From the NCBI GenBank assembly GCA_035477615.1, contig DATIKJ010000040.1:1-5970 (forward strand): 5,970 nucleotides of DNA, written 5' to 3'. This document shows, piece after piece, positions 1 through 5,194 of this stretch; within the stretch, counting starts at the first letter, position 1, and every line of letters begins with the position of its first letter. The notes under the pieces were generated by a model. That model ran no database searches. It was not told the origin of the DNA and was given only the letters and a program-made list of their open reading frames with translations. The position numbers and the translations under genes were made by a program. The stretch comes from UBA2277 sp035477615. Lineage in GTDB: Bacteria > Patescibacteriota > Microgenomatia > UBA1400 > MFAQ01.

Positions 1-366
1 GCTTTTATGATTATTCCTAAAAAAATCTTTGATAAAGTTGGTGGTTTTGATGAAAAGATTTTTATGTATACAGAAGAAATGGAGTTATGTTTTAGGCTTA
101 GTAAGCTAGGCTTCAAAACCACCTATCAAATATCTCCAGCCATTATTCATCTTGGTGGAGCTTCGGGGGGGTCTGTTTTTGCTCTAACTAGCGAAGTTAA
201 AAACATGATTTACTTCTGGAAGAAACACATGCCACTATGGCAACTCCCCTTAATTAAACTCTTCTTTTTAAGCGGTTCATTGCTTCGTCTATTAATATTT
301 GGGATAATCAAAGGAGATGAAAAAGCCCGTCGTGCCTATACACAAGCTCTTGGACTCATTATATAA
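1..366 (+). CDS. Family-2 glycosyltransferase, C-terminal fragment (5' end outside window)
   Basis: This is the C-terminal part of a GT-A fold family-2 glycosyltransferase, of the rhamnosyltransferase-like group that transfers a sugar from a nucleotide donor to a lipid-linked glycan at the inner face of the membrane. The frame is open from base 1 (Ala-Phe before the first Met), and the preserved AFMIIPKK matches the family's G-A-F-M segment, so the Met at 7 is internal and not the start. Next come VGGFDEKIF, the catalytic-base region YTEEMELCFR, and HLGGASGG, the same order as in the complete GT2 at 4274-5191. The tail has a hydrophobic, probably membrane-associated segment (about bases 235-308) and a basic end rich in Lys and Arg. 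It ends in TAA, 50 nt inside the next gene. The N-terminal nucleotide-binding half, including the DxD-type motif, is outside the window, so sugar specificity cannot be judged. Confidence 0.9.
   Translation, partial: AFMIIPKKIFDKVGGFDEKIFMYTEEMELCFRLSKLGFKTTYQISPAIIHLGGASGGSVFALTSEVKNMIYFWKKHMPLWQLPLIKLFFLSGSLLRLLIFGIIKGDEKARRAYTQALGLII
311..319 (+). promoter_or_regulatory. Shine-Dalgarno-like AAGGAG abutting the ATG of the O-antigen ligase-like gene
   Basis: AAGGAG (311-316) is the best Shine-Dalgarno-like string in the window, but it touches the ATG at 317-319 with zero spacing, where 5-9 nt is usual. In-frame alternatives are GTG at 332, about 15 nt away (too far), and TTG at 350, with no Shine-Dalgarno nearby. 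I kept ATG 317 for lack of a better start. The site lies inside the upstream glycosyltransferase gene. Confidence 0.35.
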
Positions 367-1639
367 GTACGTCATTGCTGCCGTTCTTCTTTTTATACCG
401 CTTTATCCAAAGTTTCCTTTGTTTACGGTTCCTTTTACCTACGTTCAAATTAGAGCTGAAGATTTTCTTATTGCTGCTGTCTGGGGCATCTTTATTCTTC
501 GAACTCTAATTGTTAAAAAAATTAAATTTCCCCCACTTACTATTCAGATTGGCATTTACTTGATCATTGGTTTACTCTCACTCATTTCAGCAATTTTGAT
601 AACTAAGAACATTGTTCCGTCAGTAGCTGCTCTACATTATTTCCGACGTATTGAATACCTATCTGTCTTTTTCCTTGTCTACTGGGCTAGTAAAGACGAA
701 CAAAATCGTCGCTTTTATCTCGAGTTAATTTTTATCTCCGCAATTGGAGTTCTCTTGTATGGCTTAGCCCAGATCTATTTAAGAGCTCCTGTTATTTCTA
801 CAATGGATTCAGAAGCCAGTAAAGGTATTTCCCTTACCCTTCGTCCTGGTGTTCCACTTTCTAGCACCTTCGCAGGTCATTACGATCTAGCCGTTTTTCT
901 CATAATGGTTCTTTCTTATTTGACCGCTCTAATCTGTTCAGTTAAGGGCTGGTTTAAGCGTCTCCCTGTGTTTGCTTTCTTTGCTGTCATCCTTTGGCTT
1001 TTTATGCAAGCAGGTTCTCGAATTGGTTTATTTGGACTTTTTCTATCAGTTACCCTTATTTGTTATCTCTATCGTCGTTACCTGCTTGGACTAATTCTTC
1101 TAATAACCATGTCAGCTTTTGTTATTACCTCACCCTCATTTATTGGTCGTTTCCAAGCAATCATCAAGATCTTTACTTCTCAAGTAGTTTTGGTTAAGCC
1201 CGCCTTTGCTGTTTCCTCTCCCACTCCAACTGCTACTCCAACCGAAGAAGTCAAACGAGCTCTTCAACAAGACACCTCAACCAGTATTCGTCTTGATGTT
1301 GAGTGGCCGCGATCTCTTCGCTCGTTTTATAAAAATCCCTTACTTGGCACTGGATACTCTTCACTTGGTTTGGCAACAGACAATGATTATCTTAGAGCTC
1401 TAGGGGAGACAGGTATTCTTGGAATTGCCGCCTTTCTCTCCATTCTTATAGCCCTTTTTTACAAATTAAAGAGCGGTTTAAAAGATCAAAACAATCTCAA
1501 TAAAATTCTAGTCACCTCCGCTATGGGTATTTTTGTCTCATTCCTTGTTACTGCCATTTTTCTAGATGTCTTTGAATCTAGTAAAATTGCCATACTCTTC
1601 TGGGCCTATATGGGATTAGCACTTAGTACCAAATTATGA
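317..1639 (+). CDS. O-antigen ligase/polymerase-like membrane protein (Wzy_C / WaaL-type)
   Basis: This 440-residue multi-pass membrane protein resembles the O-antigen ligase/Wzy polymerase superfamily, which joins undecaprenyl-pyrophosphate-linked glycans to each other or to a final acceptor on the outer face of the membrane. About twelve hydrophobic segments are visible: roughly residues 17-31, 48-66, 77-96, 111-123, 133-153, 188-208, 214-230, 235-252, 255-271, 364-382, 396-417 and 422-438. Between residues 272 and 355 lies the large extracytoplasmic loop typical of the family. Family-like signatures are AGSRIG (232-237), an Arg-rich SIRLDVEWPRSLRSF (323-337), NPLLGTGYSSLG (340-351) and DNDYLRALGETGILG (355-369). 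The last fits the WaaL pattern H[NSQ]X9GXX[GTY] except that Asp355 replaces His. The loop also holds an Ala-Phe-Ala site (296-298) and a Pro/Thr-rich run (302-308). It overlaps the upstream gene by 50 nt and the downstream gene by 4 nt. Ligase versus polymerase cannot be decided from sequence alone; the start is uncertain by up to about 11 codons. Confidence 0.85.
   Translation: MKKPVVPIHKLLDSLYKYVIAAVLLFIPLYPKFPLFTVPFTYVQIRAEDFLIAAVWGIFILRTLIVKKIKFPPLTIQIGIYLIIGLLSLISAILITKNIVPSVAALHYFRRIEYLSVFFLVYWASKDEQNRRFYLELIFISAIGVLLYGLAQIYLRAPVISTMDSEASKGISLTLRPGVPLSSTFAGHYDLAVFLIMVLSYLTALICSVKGWFKRLPVFAFFAVILWLFMQAGSRIGLFGLFLSVTLICYLYRRYLLGLILLITMSAFVITSPSFIGRFQAIIKIFTSQVVLVKPAFAVSSPTPTATPTEEVKRALQQDTSTSIRLDVEWPRSLRSFYKNPLLGTGYSSLGLATDNDYLRALGETGILGIAAFLSILIALFYKLKSGLKDQNNLNKILVTSAMGIFVSFLVTAIFLDVFESSKIAILFWAYMGLALSTKL
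1223..1242 (+). repeat. Short direct repeat encoding a Pro/Thr linker
   Basis: ACTCCAAC occurs at 1223-1230 and again at 1235-1242, a 12-nt period that codes for repeated Thr-Pro within residues 302-308 of the O-antigen ligase-like protein. The segment looks like a low-complexity linker in the extracytoplasmic loop. The copies are too short to suggest a mobile or regulatory element. Confidence 0.5.
1636..1639 (+). promoter_or_regulatory. ATGA stop/start overlap (translational coupling)
   Basis: The ATG of the GT39-like gene (1636-1638) overlaps the TGA of the O-antigen ligase-like gene (1637-1639). No Shine-Dalgarno-like sequence is visible in the preceding 15 bases. Terminating ribosomes probably re-initiate here, linking synthesis of the two membrane proteins. 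The use of TGA as a stop supports the standard bacterial code. Confidence 0.75.
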
Positions 1640-3075
1640 AATTTCTTAGATATTTTCTCCTCGTCTCCGTTCTTGTTATCGCTTTAGTAGCAAGACTCTA
1701 TAAAATCGATAACCCTATTGCTGATTGGCACTCTTTTCGCCAAGCAGACACTGCTTCGGTAACCAGAAACTTTGTTGACAAAGGAGTAAACCTTCTTGTT
1801 CCAACCTATCACGACGTTAGCAACATTCAATCAGGTTTCGATAACCCCGAAGGCTTCCGTATGGTTGAGTTTCCTTTGTACAATCTCCTTCATTTGGAAG
1901 TTTACAAACTTGTTCCTAACATCGGTCTCGACATGGCCGGACGCTTAACCTCAGTCATTCTTTCTCTTGTCTCAATCGTCTTCATGTATTTAATCGTCAA
2001 TAAGCTCTCTGGCCTTTTTATGGCCTTTTTGACATCTCTGTTTATGGCTATTCTTCCTTTTAATATTTTCTACTCCAGAGTCATTCTTCCTGAACCATTA
2101 ATGATCATGACTCTTCTAGCTTCATACTGGTTTCTTCTTCAGGTTTCCGAAACCGTTGGTTTTAAAAAGAGGCTATTTCTTCTTCTAAGTTCAGTCTTTC
2201 TCTCACTAGCCGTTTTAGTTAAACCATTTGCCCTTTTCTTTGCACTTCCTCATCTTGCTATTCTATTTCGTTCTCTTGCTAAAAAAGAACTCAACTTTTT
2301 AGACATCTTAAGTTATGCTGCAGTTTCTCTTGCTCCCTTTGGACTTTGGCGTAAACACATAGCCTCATTTCCTACAGGTGTTCCTGCAAGTGATTGGCTA
2401 CTTAATCAAAATGGAATTCGTTTTCGCCCTGCCTGGTTCCGTTGGCTTTTTGGCGAACGCTTAGGCAAACTCATTCTTGGTTCTTGGGGTACCTCTTTAT
2501 TAATTCTAGGTATTATTGCCAAACCAGCCAAAGAGGGGATTGCTTACTGGCTTTGGTTTATTGGTATTCTTCTTTACTTCACTGTTGTTGCGGGTGGCAA
2601 CATTCAACATGATTACTATCAGGCAATCATTACTCCTTTTCTTTGTATTTTTCTTGCCAAGGGCACGATTCTACTCATGAGTCTATCAAGAACCACCTAT
2701 TCCCGACTACTTACCTTAATCATGACCATAGTGGTTGTTGGTTTTATGATCGCTCTATCTTGGTATGACATTAAGGGTTACTATCAAATCAATAATCCTG
2801 TAATCATTGAAGCTGGTCAAAGAGTTGATCAACTCACACCGAAAGATGCAAAAGTTATTGCTCCTTATAATGGTGACACCGCTTTTCTCTACCAAACTCA
2901 TCGTTCTGGATGGCCTCTTGGTTATGATATTGAAAAACACATAGATCAGGGGGCAACCTACTACGTCAGTGTCAATTTTGATGATGAAATGCGTCAATTG
3001 GAAAAGAAATATCAAGTTGTTGAAAAAACAGAAAAATATATCATTATCAAATTAACTCCTAAATCGATCAAATGA
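1636..3075 (+). CDS. GT39/ArnT-like polyprenyl-phosphate-dependent membrane glycosyltransferase
   Basis: This 479-residue integral membrane protein belongs to the GT-C fold group that includes protein O-mannosyltransferases and ArnT. These enzymes move a sugar from a polyprenyl-phosphate carrier to a lipid, glycan or protein acceptor on the outer face of the membrane. An N-terminal hydrophobic segment (about 4-20) is followed by an extracytoplasmic loop with DWHSFRQADT (30-39). Asp30 sits where the catalytic acidic residue of the family is expected. Other family-like motifs are EFPLYN (78-83), SRVILPEPLM (147-156), LVKPFAL (194-200) and HDYYQ (325-329). Further membrane segments lie near 105-122, 126-143, 156-170, 180-205, 224-237, 279-295, 302-320, 330-350 and 359-376. 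A soluble C-terminal part of about 100 residues follows and probably lies outside the membrane. Family members are usually about 450-600 residues, so this one looks complete. The acceptor and the sugar are unknown. It overlaps both neighbours by 4 nt. Confidence 0.85.
   Translation: MKFLRYFLLVSVLVIALVARLYKIDNPIADWHSFRQADTASVTRNFVDKGVNLLVPTYHDVSNIQSGFDNPEGFRMVEFPLYNLLHLEVYKLVPNIGLDMAGRLTSVILSLVSIVFMYLIVNKLSGLFMAFLTSLFMAILPFNIFYSRVILPEPLMIMTLLASYWFLLQVSETVGFKKRLFLLLSSVFLSLAVLVKPFALFFALPHLAILFRSLAKKELNFLDILSYAAVSLAPFGLWRKHIASFPTGVPASDWLLNQNGIRFRPAWFRWLFGERLGKLILGSWGTSLLILGIIAKPAKEGIAYWLWFIGILLYFTVVAGGNIQHDYYQAIITPFLCIFLAKGTILLMSLSRTTYSRLLTLIMTIVVVGFMIALSWYDIKGYYQINNPVIIEAGQRVDQLTPKDAKVIAPYNGDTAFLYQTHRSGWPLGYDIEKHIDQGATYYVSVNFDDEMRQLEKKYQVVEKTEKYIIIKLTPKSIK
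3072..3075 (+). promoter_or_regulatory. ATGA stop/start overlap (translational coupling)
   Basis: The ATG of the GT4 gene (3072-3074) overlaps the TGA (3073-3075) of the GT39-like gene. No Shine-Dalgarno-like string precedes it, so translation probably depends on re-initiation by ribosomes finishing the upstream gene. Confidence 0.75.
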
Positions 3076-4277
3076 AAATATTAATGCTCACTCCTTATCT
3101 TCCGTATCCAGACTCTTCTGGTGGGCAGATTAGAACTCTCAACCTTCTAAAATATCTTTGTAAAAATAACGATATCACTCTCATTTCGCTTATAAAAAAC
3201 GAGAGAGAAAACGAGAACATAAAACATCTTTTGAAGTACTGCAAAAAAGTACTAACCTTTCCTCGAAGTGCTACTCCTTGGACAGCAAAAAATATTCTGA
3301 GAACTGGTTTTTCTTTAGATCCATTCTTGATTGTCCGAAACTCTGCTCCTGGTGTTAAAGAAGCTGTAGCAAAAGAGCTTGAGTCAGGCCAGTACGACAT
3401 TATTCACGCCGAAACATTCTATGTTATGCCTAGCATTCCCAAGACCAACATCCCAACCATTCTTGTTGATCAGACTATTGAGTATCTTGTCTATCAGCAC
3501 TATGTCAATGAGACAGCCCCTAGGTTTCTACGACCATTACTTCAGATTGACGTTGAAAAACTCAAACACTCCGAACGTTATTACTGGAGACGTGCCGATC
3601 AAGTGATTGCTGTTTCAGTGGCCGATAAAAACGAAATGAATAAACTGGAGCCCAATCTATCTGTTGAAATTGTTCCTAATGGAGTCAATCTTGACCTTTT
3701 TCAAAAGAAGACCAGCTGGGATTCAAAAGACCCCACTATTCTTTTTGTTAGTAACTTTAAATGGTTACAAAATATTGAGGCTGCTCATGTTCTTATAAAA
3801 AAGGTTTTTCCATTGGTTCAAAAAAATCTTCCAAAATCAAAACTTCTTATTCTGGGTCAGCATATTACTGACGATATCAAAGAAAGTGCTGTCGGCAAAA
3901 AAGGTGTCACAGTTACTCAGATTGCCGATGACGATGTCGAAAGTCTTGTCAGGGCTTATCATGACTCGTCCGTTTTTGCTTCAACAATAAAAGGGCCTGG
4001 TGGTACCCGTCTGAAAAATTTAGCGGCCATGGCCAGCCAACTTCCCATTGTTTCGACCAAAGTTGGAGTTGAGGGTCTAAAAGTCAAAGACAAAATCCAC
4101 GTCCTTATTGGTAATACTCCAGAAAAAATTGCTGATTTAATTATCAAAGTTATAAAAAATCCCCCTCTTGCTAAGAAACTAGCTTTAACTACTCGCCAGC
4201 ATGTTGAAGATAATTTTGATTGGCGTAAGATTGCAGTAAGTCTTGATTCTATTTATCAAAAACTTGAAAAAAAATGA
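3072..4277 (+). CDS. GT4-type (GT-B fold) glycosyltransferase with altered donor-site motif
   Basis: This 401-residue soluble enzyme has the two-domain GT-B layout of the GT4 family, which transfers sugars from nucleotide donors at the cytoplasmic face of the membrane. The N-terminal domain begins KILMLTPYLPYPDSSGGQ (2-19), whose Gly-Gly loop is typical for acceptor and phosphate contacts, and continues with YDIIHAE (108-114) and RRADQVIAVS (173-182). The domain link carries VPNGVNLDLF (201-210). The C-terminal nucleotide-binding domain has ILFVSNFKWLQN (223-234, matching the usual F-G-x-x-W-x-P-N strand), LLILGQ (258-263) and GGTRLKNLAAMASQLPIVST (310-329). In relatives the last motif usually reads T-R-L-K-x-L-E-A-M-A; here the glutamate is Ala318, and the first EX7E position is Gly310. 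The enzyme may still work with altered donor binding, or be impaired. Length is normal for the family. It overlaps the upstream gene by 4 nt and the downstream gene by 4 nt, the latter behind an 8-A run. Confidence 0.87.
   Translation: MKILMLTPYLPYPDSSGGQIRTLNLLKYLCKNNDITLISLIKNERENENIKHLLKYCKKVLTFPRSATPWTAKNILRTGFSLDPFLIVRNSAPGVKEAVAKELESGQYDIIHAETFYVMPSIPKTNIPTILVDQTIEYLVYQHYVNETAPRFLRPLLQIDVEKLKHSERYYWRRADQVIAVSVADKNEMNKLEPNLSVEIVPNGVNLDLFQKKTSWDSKDPTILFVSNFKWLQNIEAAHVLIKKVFPLVQKNLPKSKLLILGQHITDDIKESAVGKKGVTVTQIADDDVESLVRAYHDSSVFASTIKGPGGTRLKNLAAMASQLPIVSTKVGVEGLKVKDKIHVLIGNTPEKIADLIIKVIKNPPLAKKLALTTRQHVEDNFDWRKIAVSLDSIYQKLEKK
4267..4277 (+). promoter_or_regulatory. Poly-A slippery run over an ATGA junction (candidate -1 frameshift or coupling site)
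   Basis: Eight adenines (4267-4274) run into the ATGA where the GT4 gene stops (TGA 4275-4277) and the GT2 gene starts (ATG 4274-4276). In the GT4 frame the last codons are GAA AAA AAA TGA, so 4268-4274 is a perfect A_AAA_AAA heptamer. A one-base backward slip would place the next codon exactly on the ATG of the downstream gene and fuse the two enzymes. No Shine-Dalgarno and no obvious downstream hairpin are seen. Plain re-initiation is the simpler reading; frameshifting is inference. Confidence 0.4.
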
Positions 4278-5191
4278 GCAAATTTAAAAACGAACTAGCT
4301 GTTATTATTGTCAACTACAACACTCGTCAGCTTTTAGACGACTGTTTGTCTTCTATCTATAAAGCTGATCACCCAAAAGGTGGTCTTCAAGTAATTGTGG
4401 TAGATAATGCTTCAGTAGACGACTCTATGGACATGGTAGCCAAAAAATATCCTTCTGTTATCTCCATAAAAAACTCGGAAAATCTAGGGTTTGCCAAAGC
4501 CAATAACGTTGGAGTCGAGGCTTCCAATGCTCGATACGTCTTATTTTTAAACTCTGACACAGTTATTAAACGATATAGTCTAGTAAAACCTCTTAAGTAT
4601 CTCAAGACTCATCCCCGAGTCGGTGCAATAACGATCAAGTTATACCTTAAAGACGGCACAATAGATTACGATAATCATCGTGGTTATCCCACTCCAGCTT
4701 CTTCGATTTCCAAGTTTTTAGGACTTGCCAAACTATTTTCCAACTCAACTGTCTTTAATAGCTACCATCTAGGTTTCCAAAAACTCGATAGAATTCACCA
4801 GATTCCAGTTGCCGCTGGATCATACATGATGATGCCTACCAAACTATTTAAAGACATTGGCATGTGGGATGAAACCTATTTTTTCTACGGTGAAGACATC
4901 GACCTTTGTTTCAGAATAAATCAGGCCGGCTACAAGATAATCTACTATCCCAAGGTAAGCACTCTACACCTTCGTGGTGCCAGCTCAGGTTTACGTAAAG
5001 AGAATGCCAAAACCGCAGTGTCTGACAAAGCCAACAAAATCAAGATTGCCAAGTCTTCAGCAGATGCTTGGAGAATTTTCTACAAAAAGTTTTATAGCAA
5101 ACGTTATCCCTTCTTTGTGACAGCACTTGTTTTGGCAGGAATTGCGATCAAAGGAAGACTGAGAGTTTTGAAATACCAATTAGGTAAATAA
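4274..5191 (+). CDS. Family-2 glycosyltransferase (rhamnosyltransferase-like)
   Basis: This complete 305-residue GT-A fold enzyme of family 2 most likely adds a sugar from a nucleotide donor to a lipid-linked glycan on the cytoplasmic face. Motifs appear in family order: IIVNYN (11-16), VVDNASVDD (42-50, nucleotide contact), NLGFAKANN (70-78), LNSDT (92-96, the metal-binding DxD equivalent), AAGSYMMM (180-187), YGEDIDLCFR (205-214, with the catalytic-base acidic residues) and HLRGASSG (232-239). A basic stretch and a hydrophobic segment (about 278-293, FFVTALVLAGI at 280-290) near the C-terminus could hold the protein at the membrane. The order of the C-terminal motifs matches the truncated GT2 at the left edge, so the two are paralogues. 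The exact sugar, rhamnose or other, cannot be inferred. The start is fixed by the 4-nt overlap with the upstream gene, and the stop TAA touches the next ATG. Confidence 0.9.
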   Translation: MSKFKNELAVIIVNYNTRQLLDDCLSSIYKADHPKGGLQVIVVDNASVDDSMDMVAKKYPSVISIKNSENLGFAKANNVGVEASNARYVLFLNSDTVIKRYSLVKPLKYLKTHPRVGAITIKLYLKDGTIDYDNHRGYPTPASSISKFLGLAKLFSNSTVFNSYHLGFQKLDRIHQIPVAAGSYMMMPTKLFKDIGMWDETYFFYGEDIDLCFRINQAGYKIIYYPKVSTLHLRGASSGLRKENAKTAVSDKANKIKIAKSSADAWRIFYKKFYSKRYPFFVTALVLAGIAIKGRLRVLKYQLGK

Positions 5192-5194
5192 ATG
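5182..5194 (+). promoter_or_regulatory. Weak ribosome-binding site and abutting TAA-ATG junction
   Basis: The stop TAA of the GT2 gene (5189-5191) is followed directly by the ATG (5192-5194) of the next gene with no spacer. A weak AGG (5182-5184) lies 7 nt upstream of that ATG, inside the end of the GT2 gene, at a normal distance for a ribosome-binding site. The junction supports the chosen start and suggests co-translation. Confidence 0.5.

Noticed and set aside
7..9. ATG at 7 as the true start of the first gene
   Set aside because: The frame is open back to base 1, and the residues around it match an internal GT2 motif (A-F-M), so the gene continues to the left of the window.
994..1403. 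Two small + strand open frames inside the O-antigen ligase-like gene
   Set aside because: Their aromatic- and Leu/Pro-rich products are what out-of-frame reading of a T/C-rich membrane-protein gene gives; no independent start signal or motif was found.
3235..3253. AGTACT repeated around a 7-nt spacer, able to form a 6-bp hairpin
   Set aside because: It lies inside the conserved GT4 reading frame, the stem is short and AT-rich, there is no following T-run, and AGTACT is itself palindromic, so the pairing is likely chance.
3095..3400. 101-residue open frame on the - strand
   Set aside because: It lies entirely within the well-supported GT4 gene, has no recognisable motif, and reads as a complement shadow of that gene.
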